Made by a program: the position numbers and the translations under genes. Source: Streptomyces hyaluromycini (GTDB lineage Bacteria > Actinomycetota > Actinomycetes > Streptomycetales > Streptomycetaceae). From it: DNA of 64,000 nt. Position 1 is the stretch's first letter. Every line of letters starts with the position of its first letter. The notes beneath the pieces are model-generated. The model saw nothing but the letters and a program-made list of their open reading frames with translations. It searched no databases and was not told where the DNA came from. This document shows, in pieces, positions 43,534-51,440 of the stretch. The stretch lies in contig NZ_BCFL01000019.1 of NCBI RefSeq assembly GCF_002217755.1, forward strand, positions 248,001 through 312,000, read 5' to 3'.

Positions 43534-44394
43534 ATGGCACGGCGCATCGACGTGACAGGAGCCGGCGGCGTGGACCTCGCCGCCTGGGAGTTCGCGGACC
43601 CGCCCAAGACGGAGGATCCGGGCCACTCGTTTCCCGGTGTGCTGTTACTGCACGGCCTGATGGGCCGCGCCTCGCACTGGGCGTCCACCGCCCGCTGGCT
43701 CGCCGGGCGGCACCGTGCCGTCGCCCTCGACCAACGCGGCCACGGCCAGAGCGACAAGCCCCCGCAGGCCGCCTACACCCGTGAGGCGTACGTCGAGGAC
43801 GCCGTGGCCGCCGTCGAGCAGCTGGGCCTCGCGCCGGCCGTGCTCATCGGCCACGCCATGGGCGCCCTGACCGCCTGGCAGCTCGCCGCGAAACGCCCCG
43901 AGCTGGTGCGGGGCCTGATCATCTGCGACATGCGCGCCTCCGCACTCGGCGCGGCCTCGCAGCGCGAGTGGGCCGACTGGTTCAAGTCCTGGCCCGTGCC
44001 CTTCGCCACGCTCGCCGACGTACGCAAGTGGTTCGGCGAGGACGATCCCTGGGTGGAGCGGCCGAACCCGGCGCGCGGGGAGTTCTACGCCGAGGTGATG
44101 CACGAGTGCGCCGACGGCTGGCGGCCCGTGTTCGACCCTGACCAGATGCTGAAGTCCCGCGAGACCTGGGTGTACGACGCGCACTGGGAGGAGCTGGCCC
44201 AGGTGCCGTGCCCCACGCTGGTGGTGCGCGGGGTGGACGGGGAGCTGGGGCGGGCGGAGGCGCAGGAGATGGTTCGGGTGCTTCCCCGAGGGGAGTACGC
44301 CGAAGTGGCGGACGCCGGGCATCTGTTGCCTTATGACCGGCCGGAGGCCTGGCGGGCGGCGGTCGAGCCGTTTCTTGATCGGGTGGGGGAGTGA
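43534..44394 (+). CDS. Alpha/beta-hydrolase-fold protein with Ala in place of the nucleophile; contains TTA
   Basis: 286 residues from ATG. Complete alpha/beta-hydrolase fold: LLLHGLMGRASHW (oxyanion), ALDQRGHGQSDKP, the elbow LIGHAMGA, acid region VVRGVDGELG and catalytic His in DAGHLLPYDRP. The elbow, normally G-x-S-x-G, reads G-H-A-M-G with Ala108, so it cannot form an acyl-serine intermediate. Codon 38 is TTA (43645-43647), the rare leucine codon read by bldA tRNA, so translation should be developmentally limited. It may be a non-hydrolytic family member, binding protein or pseudoenzyme. Confidence 0.85.
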   Translation: MARRIDVTGAGGVDLAAWEFADPPKTEDPGHSFPGVLLLHGLMGRASHWASTARWLAGRHRAVALDQRGHGQSDKPPQAAYTREAYVEDAVAAVEQLGLAPAVLIGHAMGALTAWQLAAKRPELVRGLIICDMRASALGAASQREWADWFKSWPVPFATLADVRKWFGEDDPWVERPNPARGEFYAEVMHECADGWRPVFDPDQMLKSRETWVYDAHWEELAQVPCPTLVVRGVDGELGRAEAQEMVRVLPRGEYAEVADAGHLLPYDRPEAWRAAVEPFLDRVGE

Positions 44395-44659
44395 AGGGCG
44401 CCTACGGGGGAGGGGGTGCAGGAGGTTCGGCGGGTGCGGGTGCGTTGTGGTTGCTCGCGCAGTTCCCCGCGCCCCTGAAGGGGCGCGTGTTCCGTCCGTC
44501 GGTTGGAGGGCTCGCGCCTACGCGGCGGTAGCCGCAGATCGATACAGTCCCGCGCTCCTGAAGGGGCGCGTGTTCCGTCCGTCGGTTGGAGGGTTCGCGC
44601 CTACGCGGCGGTAGCCGCAGATCGATACAGTCCCGCGCCCCTGAAGGGGCGCGCTGCAG
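44395..44659. repeat. 83-bp tandem duplication with flanking dispersed repeat
   Basis: An inverted copy of the GCGCAGTTCCCCGCGCCCCT element (44458-44477) is followed by two 83-bp head-to-tail units (44478-44560, 44561-44643) that differ at two positions, and the start of a third. Located between convergent genes. Confidence 0.9.
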
Positions 44660-46252
44660 CTAGCCCTTGCTGACGGCGAGCAGGATCTCCGGCAAGCAGG
44701 CCGCTGTTCGCGGGGCCGCCATCCGCAGCCCTGCCCACGTGATCGTCGCCCCGTAGGCCGCCCCCGCCGGCAGCAGCAGCCAGGTCCACTCCTCGCCTCC
44801 CGCGCTCACGTTCAGCGCGATGGTCAGGGCGATGACCGGGGAGCTCAGCAGGGCCGCCGCGACCATCCCGCCGAAGATCGCGATGCAGGCCAGGCCGGTC
44901 TGGCCGGGGGCGACGTTGCGGTGGCCCTCCTGGGGGATGGAGTAGGGGAAGCGGGCGGAGGTCCAGGCGCCGGTCGCCAGCATCGCGCCGAGCAGGGCGA
45001 AGGCGAGGCCGAGCACCTCGGGCAGCCGGGGCCAGTCGCCCAGCAGGGCCGTGGTCAGGACGGTCACCAGCGCGGTGTACGGCAGGGTGATCGCCAGCAG
45101 GGCCAGTGCCCGCCCGCGCAGTTCGACGTAGGCGTCCCGCGCGGACGAGACGGTCATCGCGACCATCCAGAAGGCGGAGGTGTCCTGCCCGAACTGGTTG
45201 TACATCTGGATGCCGAGCATCCCGGCGGCGAAGCACGCGAAGTAGACCGACCCGGTGCCCTGCAGGGCGTTGAAGACGGGCACGATCAGGCCGATGGCCA
45301 GCGAGGTCACCCAGGCGGCCTTGGTCTTGGGATCGCGCCAGACGTAGCGCAGGCTGCGCGCCATGACCGTACCGGTGCGTCCGCCGGGCAGCAGCCGTCC
45401 GAGAACGCCGCCCGCGGACGAGCGGCCCCGGTCGGCCGCGTCGGGCGCCTGGAGCGTGGAACCGTCGGGTGAGGTCATCAGCCGGGTCAGCGTCCGCGCC
45501 CAGGCGCCCACGAGCAGCGCCGACGCGGCCAGGGACAGACCGAGCTGGAGGACGGCGGTCCCGTACGAACCCTCGCTCGCCGAGTGCACCGCGCCGATCG
45601 CCGACGCGGGCGGCAGCCACCGCACCACGTCGGCCACCGGCGCGAGCCTGCCGAGGCCGGCCGAACCGAGGCTCTGGGCGCCGAAGTTGACGAGCTGTGC
45701 CCCGACGGCGACGACCAGGCCGCTCAGGACGGCCAGGTCACGTCCCCTGCGGCTGCTGAGCAGCCGTACGTTCGCGGCGGCCACGGCGCGCGCGAGGGCC
45801 ACGCAGACCAGCAGGGCGAGGGGTACGGCGACGACCGCGACGCCGTAGCCGGCCGCACCGTGCGCCACCGCCACCGCACAGCCCACCAGTAGCAACAGGC
45901 TGACCAGGGGGCCGATGCCGACCAGCGAGGCGGCCAGCAGGGCCCGTACCAGCGGCCGGGGCCGCAGCGGGAGCATCACCAGCCGGGTCGGGTCCAGGGT
46001 CTCGTCGCCGCCCGGGAAGAACAGCGGCATCACCGCCCACCCCAGCGCCAGCACGGCGGCCCCCAGCACCGCCACCGCGTCCGCGTGCGCATGCCCGCGC
46101 AGCAGGACCAGGCCCAGCAGCTGCAGTACCGCGAACAGCAGCGCGACGACCGCCGACGCGACGAACGCGGCCCGCCGGCCGCCGGACTGCCGCAGCCCGT
46201 TGCGCAGCAGCGACAGCTTCAGCCGTACGACGGTGGCGGTCACGTCCGTCAT
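44660..46252 (-). CDS. ABC-2-type multi-helix transporter permease
   Basis: 530 residues from an ATG overlapping the ATPase stop. About 12 hydrophobic segments, e.g. AAFVASAVVALLFAVLQLLGLVLL, ALGWAVMPLFFPG, VTSLAIGLIVPVF, in two halves split by a polar loop (SPDGSTLQAPDAADRGRSSAGG). No substrate-specific motif is seen. It partners the ATPase at 46249-47022. Probably exports a hydrophobic compound or peptide, by family. Confidence 0.85.
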   Translation of the reverse strand: MTDVTATVVRLKLSLLRNGLRQSGGRRAAFVASAVVALLFAVLQLLGLVLLRGHAHADAVAVLGAAVLALGWAVMPLFFPGGDETLDPTRLVMLPLRPRPLVRALLAASLVGIGPLVSLLLLVGCAVAVAHGAAGYGVAVVAVPLALLVCVALARAVAAANVRLLSSRRGRDLAVLSGLVVAVGAQLVNFGAQSLGSAGLGRLAPVADVVRWLPPASAIGAVHSASEGSYGTAVLQLGLSLAASALLVGAWARTLTRLMTSPDGSTLQAPDAADRGRSSAGGVLGRLLPGGRTGTVMARSLRYVWRDPKTKAAWVTSLAIGLIVPVFNALQGTGSVYFACFAAGMLGIQMYNQFGQDTSAFWMVAMTVSSARDAYVELRGRALALLAITLPYTALVTVLTTALLGDWPRLPEVLGLAFALLGAMLATGAWTSARFPYSIPQEGHRNVAPGQTGLACIAIFGGMVAAALLSSPVIALTIALNVSAGGEEWTWLLLPAGAAYGATITWAGLRMAAPRTAACLPEILLAVSKG

Positions 46253-47022
46253 CGGGCCGCCCCGCCGCCCAGCCAGTCCAGATCGGAGGCCGCGTTCCGG
46301 CCGCTCGCCCCGACCAGCTCCAGGAACGCGGCCTGGAGGGTGGGATGCGCCCCGCGCACTTCTTCCAGCGTCCCCGTCGCGCGGATCCGCCCGGCCGCCA
46401 GCACCGCGACCCAGTCGCACAGCGACTCGACGAGCTCCATCACGTGGGAGGAGAAGACGACGGTCGCGCCGGAGGCGGTGTACCGCTCCAGCACGCCCCG
46501 GATGGTCTGCGCGGACACCGGGTCGACGCCCTCGAACGGCTCGTCCAGGAAGAGGACTTCGGGGTTGTGGAGGAGAGCGGCGGCGAGCCCGATCTTCTTG
46601 CGCATGCCGGTCGAGTAGTCGACGACGAGTTTGTGCTGGGCTCCGGCGAGGTCCAGTACGTCCAGGAGCTGGGTGGCCCGCTTGTCGACCTCGGCGCCGG
46701 GGAGGCCGCGCAGCCGGCCGGAGTAGCCGAGCAGTTCGCGTCCGGAGAGCCGCTCGAAGAGGCGGAGGCCTTCGGGGAGGACGCCGATGCGGGCCTTCAC
46801 GGCGACCGGGTCCCGCCACACGTCGTGGCCGACGACCTCGACGGAGCCCTGGTCCGGGCGCAGCAGTCCGGTCACCATGGAGAGCGTGGTGGTCTTGCCT
46901 GCGCCATTGGGGCCGACCAGCCCGACGAACTTTCCGGCGGGCAGCGACAGATCGATCCCGCCGACGGCCACCTGCTGCCCAAACCGCTTCCAGAGCCCAC
47001 GAACACGCACGGCATCGGTCAT
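46249..47022 (-). CDS. ABC transporter ATP-binding protein
   Basis: 257 residues from ATG. Walker A GPNGAGKTTTLSM, Q-loop GVLPEGLRLFERLSGRELL, signature YSTGMRKKIGLAAALL (STGM replaces the usual SGGQ, common in the ABC-2/DrrA group), Walker B VLFLDEPFEGVD, H-loop SSHVMEL. It overlaps the permease by 4 bp. DrrA-like, so an exporter. Confidence 0.93.
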   Translation of the reverse strand: MTDAVRVRGLWKRFGQQVAVGGIDLSLPAGKFVGLVGPNGAGKTTTLSMVTGLLRPDQGSVEVVGHDVWRDPVAVKARIGVLPEGLRLFERLSGRELLGYSGRLRGLPGAEVDKRATQLLDVLDLAGAQHKLVVDYSTGMRKKIGLAAALLHNPEVLFLDEPFEGVDPVSAQTIRGVLERYTASGATVVFSSHVMELVESLCDWVAVLAAGRIRATGTLEEVRGAHPTLQAAFLELVGASGRNAASDLDWLGGGAAR

Positions 47023-47096
47023 GGATGAACCCTATGGGGCGGCGAGGTTTTGAGGGTGCGGGTGGGTGGGGGCGGGGGTTTCGCTTGCCGGCGCCG

Positions 47097-47243
47097 GCAG
47101 GGTGCCTCCCCCAGAGGGGGGACCCCCAGCGCCCACCCGTGCCGCCCTGCGGCACGGCTGCCCGCAGCTATGTGGCTGACGCGACTGCAGCGCCCCTTGA
47201 GGGGCGCGGGGAACTGCGCGACCAGCCACGACGCACCCGCAGC
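47097..47243. repeat. Composite intergenic repeat, copy 2
   Basis: Near copy of 42064-42195: the same GCAGGGTGCCTCCCCCAG, hairpin series and GGGGAACTGCGCGACCAGCC end, with a GCGCCCC/GGGGCGC hairpin added. It lies between the ABC ATPase start and the primase-like gene end. Confidence 0.8.
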
Positions 47244-47278
47244 CGCTCACAACACATCACCCGGCAGCCCAGGAGGCG

Positions 47279-47932
47279 CTACCGATCCCTCCCGCACGCA
47301 TAGGCCAACGGCGAGATCAGCTCCTCCGCATCCGGCAGCCACCGGTTCGCCGCCGTCGGCCGGCAGGCCCACTGGACCGCCCCCCGGGACCCGTACCGCG
47401 TCGGCGGTGCCGGCACGTACGCCCCCTCCCCGAGCGCCGTGAGGTCCAGCGACGCCGGTGACCAGCCGATCTTCCGTACCAGGTCCGGCACCTTCACCGA
47501 CGCGCCCGGCAGTACGAAGAACTGCATCCGGCGGTCGGGGGTCAGGGTCACCGGCCCCAGCGTCAGCTCCATCCGCTCCATGCGCGCCAGCGCGAGAAAC
47601 CCGGCCGTCTCCGGGACGGACAGCGCGTCGAAGGTCCGCCCCGTCGGCAGCAGGATCGACGCCGTCGGCTGCTTCTGCCACATCCGGCGCGCCACCGTCG
47701 CACTACCGGTGGCCTGCGTCGCCCAGTCCGGGCGCGCCGCGTGCGCGCCGGGCGCGCCGCACGCGACCTCACCACAGGAGCAGCGTTGCACCCCCTCGGC
47801 CGCTTCCAGCCAGGTGCCCGGGAAGACGTCCCAGTGGCGCTCCTCGGCGTAGCGTACGGCGGTCTCCAGCAGCGATTCCCCGCGCTGCTTCGGAATCTGA
47901 GCGGCTTCGGTGCCCACGATCGTCTCTTCCAC
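47279..47932 (-). CDS. Prim-pol-like domain protein
   Basis: 217 residues from GTG (then EETIVGTEAAQ); upstream GTG/TTG codons are possible. Resembles the bifunctional DNA primase/polymerase N-terminal fold (AVRYAEERHWDVFPGTWLE, CSCGEVACGAPGAHAARPDWATQATG, SILLPTGRTFDALSVPE). The second acidic residue of the D-x-D metal pair is absent (FDALSV), so polymerase activity is questionable. Divergent from the HTH/TPR regulator with 283 bp between. No replication or plasmid genes nearby. A conserved streptomycete gene of unknown role. Confidence 0.75.
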   Translation of the reverse strand: MEETIVGTEAAQIPKQRGESLLETAVRYAEERHWDVFPGTWLEAAEGVQRCSCGEVACGAPGAHAARPDWATQATGSATVARRMWQKQPTASILLPTGRTFDALSVPETAGFLALARMERMELTLGPVTLTPDRRMQFFVLPGASVKVPDLVRKIGWSPASLDLTALGEGAYVPAPPTRYGSRGAVQWACRPTAANRWLPDAEELISPLAYACGRDR

Positions 47933-48215
47933 GCTCAACACAACTCCCGCACCCACCTGGAGTTACGGGCGTAGCGCGCGCGGGGGAGGAGCATCTTTCC
48001 CGTAACTGGGGCGCATGGATGCACGTGTGGGGGCGCGCAGGAGGAACCGGGGCGTGAGCGGGTAGTCACACGTGGGGGGTTGGCGGCGGTCGTACCCGTG
48101 GTTCCGCTGCTTTTACCCGGCAATCCTCGCATGTCCCGCATTTTCGGCATGTCCGCTGGGCAGTGATCGCAAAGGCCGGATCTTTTCCCTACAGGGAGTT
48201 CGCAGGGGGTACGCC

Positions 48216-49601
48216 ATGGCCGCAAGGCCGCTTGTCGCGCGGCAGCCGAACGAACGGTTGCAGGCGCTCATCCAGGAGGCGGGGTGCTCGAACGCCGGGC
48301 TCGCCCGCCGGGTCAACATGTGCGGCGCCGAGCACGGTCTCGACCTGCGGTACGACAAGACGTCCGTGGCGCGCTGGCTGCGCGGCCAGCAGCCGCGGGG
48401 CCGGGCGCCCGCGATCATCGCCGAGGCGCTGGGCCGCAAGCTGGGCCGTACGGTCACGATCGACGAGATCGGCATGGCCAACGGCAAGAACCTCGCGTCG
48501 GGCGTCGGTCTCCAGTTCTCGCCGACGGTGCTGGGGGCCATCGAGCAGGTCTGCGAGCTGTGGCGCAGTGACGTGGGGCGCCGGGACTTCCTGTCCGGTT
48601 CCTCGGTCGCCGCGTCCGCGCTGGTGGAGCCCAGCCGGGACTGGCTGATCTCGGCGCCGGACGCGCAGGTGGCGCGGCAGGCGGGGCCGCGGGTCGGGCA
48701 GTCGGACGTCGCGGCGGTGAAGGCGATGACGCAGGCGCTGACGGATCTGGACCACCAGTTCGGCAGCGGGCATGTGCGTCCGGTCGTCGTGCACTACCTC
48801 AACAGCGTCGTCTCCGGGCTGCTGGCCGGCTCCTACCGGGAGTCCGTGGGGCGGGAGTTGTTCGCCGCCGTCGCCCGGCTCACCGAGCTCGCCGGGTACA
48901 TGGCCGTCGACACCGGTCAGCCCGGGCTGGCCCAGCGGTACTACATCCAGTCGCTGCGCCTCGCGCAGGCGGCCGGCGACCGTGGCTACGGCGGCTATGT
49001 GCTCGCCTCCTCCATGAGCCACCTCGCCGCGCAGCTCGGAAACCCGCGCGAGATCGCCCAGTTGGCACGGGCGGCGCAAGAGGGGGCGCGTGGTCGTGTG
49101 ACCCCGCGCGCGGAGGCGATGTTCTTCGCGGCCGAGGCCCGTGGCCACGCCCTGCTGGGCGATGTGCGGTCGGCGCAGCTGGCGTCCGGGCGGGCGGTGT
49201 CGGCGATGGAGGCGGCCGATCCGGCGTCCGGGGACGACCCGGCGTGGATCAGGCACTTCGACGAGGCCTACCTGGCCGACGAGTTGGCGCACTGCCACCG
49301 CGACCTGGGCCAGGCCGAGGCGGCCGCCAGGTGTGCGCAGCAGTCGCTGGACGGGCACCCGGAGACCCGGGCGCGGCGCCGCGCGATCGGCTATGTGCTC
49401 CTCGCCACGGCGCAGGTGCAGCAGCGCGAGATCGAACAGGCATGTGCCACCGGGACGAAGGCGGTGGAGCTGCTGGAGACGGTCCGCTCCAACCGGGGCG
49501 CCGAGTACCTGGAGGACTTCCAGCTGCGGCTGGAGCCGTTCCGGGACGAACCGGTGGTCAGGGAGTTCGGAGCGCGCCTGGATCTGCAGGCGGCCGCATG
49601 A
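48216..49601 (+). CDS. HTH/TPR regulator (NsdA-like superfamily)
   Basis: 461 residues from ATG with GGGGG. The N-terminal ~70 residues contain a helix-turn-helix-like segment (NERLQALIQEAGCSNAGLARRVN... KTSVARWLRGQQPRG). The rest is tetratricopeptide-like helices (RYYIQSLRLAQAAGDRGYGGYVL, ADELAHCHRDLGQAEAAARCAQQSL). This architecture is expanded in Streptomyces and includes repressors of differentiation such as NsdA, to which it is only distantly similar. Ends in two adjacent hairpins. Confidence 0.8.
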   Translation: MAARPLVARQPNERLQALIQEAGCSNAGLARRVNMCGAEHGLDLRYDKTSVARWLRGQQPRGRAPAIIAEALGRKLGRTVTIDEIGMANGKNLASGVGLQFSPTVLGAIEQVCELWRSDVGRRDFLSGSSVAASALVEPSRDWLISAPDAQVARQAGPRVGQSDVAAVKAMTQALTDLDHQFGSGHVRPVVVHYLNSVVSGLLAGSYRESVGRELFAAVARLTELAGYMAVDTGQPGLAQRYYIQSLRLAQAAGDRGYGGYVLASSMSHLAAQLGNPREIAQLARAAQEGARGRVTPRAEAMFFAAEARGHALLGDVRSAQLASGRAVSAMEAADPASGDDPAWIRHFDEAYLADELAHCHRDLGQAEAAARCAQQSLDGHPETRARRRAIGYVLLATAQVQQREIEQACATGTKAVELLETVRSNRGAEYLEDFQLRLEPFRDEPVVREFGARLDLQAAA

Positions 49602-49623
49602 ATTCCTGCCCCGCGGCTGCATG

Positions 49624-49662
49624 AACGTGTGGAAAACCACACGTTGCCGCTCAAGAGGCGGC
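49624..49662 (+). terminator. Double hairpin after the HTH/TPR gene
   Basis: AACGTGTGG/CCACACGTT with AAAA loop (49624-49645), immediately followed by GCCGC/GCGGC (49646-49662). Probable terminator. Confidence 0.7.
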
Positions 49663-49802
49663 ATATACAGCGCACCGCGGGGCGGTTCTGTTACTGCTGT
49701 CACAAGGAACAAGATCGCGACCTTGGCTGCGTGGCACCTGGCTGAGGGGACCCGGTAGCGTGAGCCGACGATTCACAAGGTCCCCCATTAGTAGGAGTCC
49801 CG

Positions 49803-51419
49803 GTGACGCAGAGTGGACAGGGCGAGCCCGCGCGCGAAGGCATCGTGCTGCCCTCCGACGGTGGCGAGCCCCTGCTGCCGGGTATGACGGGCAGTCCCGT
49901 CCCCGTCACACAGCCGCCCGCCCCGGCCGCCGCGCCGTCCGAGGGCCAGTCCTGGGGCCAGCCGTGGGGCCCCGGCCACCAGCAGAGCCCGCAGCCCGAG
50001 CCGGGCGGCCAGGGCTGGCCGCAGGCGGCCGGCCAGGAGTGGGCCGCTCCGGAGCACCAGCTGCCGCCCGCCTGGAACGCCCAGTCGCATGCCGCCCAGG
50101 CCCAGGCCGCCCAGGCCCCCGGTGCCGGTGCGCTTCCGCCGGAGGGGGCGCCGGCCCCGTCGTACGGCGGCTACGAGCAGTCGTACGGCTATGGCGGCCA
50201 GCCCCAGCAGCCGTACGGCGCCCCGCTGCCCCCGGCCGCCGGCCAGGACCCCTACGGCGCTCAGGGCGCCGCGCTGCCGCCCGCCGTCCCGCAGGGCGGC
50301 CACGGCGGCTACGGCGGTGCGCTGCCGCCCGCCGACGAGGGCGCCACCCAGTACATACCGCCGGTGCCCGCCGCGCCGGTGGACGAGGGCGCCACGCAGT
50401 ACATACCGCCGGTTCCGGCGGCCTCCGAGGGCGCCACCCAGCTGATCCCGCCGGTGGGCCCCGGCGCGCTGCCGCCGGAGATGTCCCACGGGCAGACCGC
50501 CTTCCACGGCGGGCCGCCCGCCCCGGCGGCGCACTCCGACGCCGAGGCCACGCAGTACATCGTGCCGTACCCGGCCGGCGGCCCGCAGGGTGGCGGGGCC
50601 GACCGGCAGCCGCCCGCCGAGTTCGACAACCTCTTCCGCAGCGGGCCGGGCGGCGAGCCCCCGGCCGCCTCCACGGCCTATCTGCCGCGCTTCCAGGAGC
50701 AGCCCCAGAGCGGCTACCAGCAGCCGCCGGCGTTCACCCCGCCCCCGACGTCGTACGACCATCACGACGACGACGGTGGCGGCCGGGGCGGCCGCGGCAG
50801 GTCGAAGGTGCCGCTGATCGCGGCCGTCGGGATCGGCATCGCGGTGCTCGGCATCGGCGCCGGTGCCCTGCTCAGCGGTGGCGGCGGGGGCTCGGACGAC
50901 ACCGGCAAGACGGTGGCCGCGTCCGCCTCGGCCACCGACGGGTCCTCCTCGGCCGCGGCCGACCCCGCGAAGGCGCAGGCCGTCGCCCTGGACAAGCTGC
51001 TCGCCGACAGCGGCAGCAGCCGGGCCTCGGTGATCAACGCCGTCGCCCAGGTGAAGCAGTGCAAGGACCTGGACGGCTCCGCCTCCGACCTGCGCAACGC
51101 CGCCCAGCAGCGCACCGAGCTGGTCACCCGGCTGTCGAAGCTGGCCGTCGACAAGTTGCCGGGCAACGCCGAGCTGAGCACCGCCCTCACCAAGGCCTGG
51201 CAGGCCTCCGCGAACGCCGACAACCACTACGCGGCCTGGGCCGACCAGGCCAAGGGCAAGCACGGCTGCCACAAGGGCGAGGCCCGCACCACCGGCCAGA
51301 CCCTCGCCGGCAACCGCGAGAGCGGCACCGCCAGCAGCCAGAAGGTGAAGGCGGCCGCGCTGTGGAACACGATCGCGAGCAAGTACGGCCTGACCCAGCG
51401 GCAGCCGACCCAGCTGTGA
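49803..51419 (+). CDS. Pro/Gln-rich membrane protein with TQxI repeats
   Basis: 538 residues from GTG with AGGAG. A ~335-residue Pro/Gln/Gly-rich, presumably disordered cytoplasmic part, one transmembrane helix (VPLIAAVGIGIAVLGIGAGALL, near 340), then a ~180-residue extracytoplasmic helical domain (SRASVINAVAQVKQCKDL...). The cytoplasmic part carries four copies of (E/A)GATQ(Y/L)I-type sequences (EGATQYIPPVP twice, EGATQLIPPV, EATQYIVPY), which fit phosphothreonine-binding FHA recognition (T-x-x-I/L). Possible substrate or scaffold of Ser/Thr kinases. Family unknown. Confidence 0.75.
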   Translation: MTQSGQGEPAREGIVLPSDGGEPLLPGMTGSPVPVTQPPAPAAAPSEGQSWGQPWGPGHQQSPQPEPGGQGWPQAAGQEWAAPEHQLPPAWNAQSHAAQAQAAQAPGAGALPPEGAPAPSYGGYEQSYGYGGQPQQPYGAPLPPAAGQDPYGAQGAALPPAVPQGGHGGYGGALPPADEGATQYIPPVPAAPVDEGATQYIPPVPAASEGATQLIPPVGPGALPPEMSHGQTAFHGGPPAPAAHSDAEATQYIVPYPAGGPQGGGADRQPPAEFDNLFRSGPGGEPPAASTAYLPRFQEQPQSGYQQPPAFTPPPTSYDHHDDDGGGRGGRGRSKVPLIAAVGIGIAVLGIGAGALLSGGGGGSDDTGKTVAASASATDGSSSAAADPAKAQAVALDKLLADSGSSRASVINAVAQVKQCKDLDGSASDLRNAAQQRTELVTRLSKLAVDKLPGNAELSTALTKAWQASANADNHYAAWADQAKGKHGCHKGEARTTGQTLAGNRESGTASSQKVKAAALWNTIASKYGLTQRQPTQL

Positions 51420-51440
51420 CGGCCGGGGCGTGCGCGGGGG

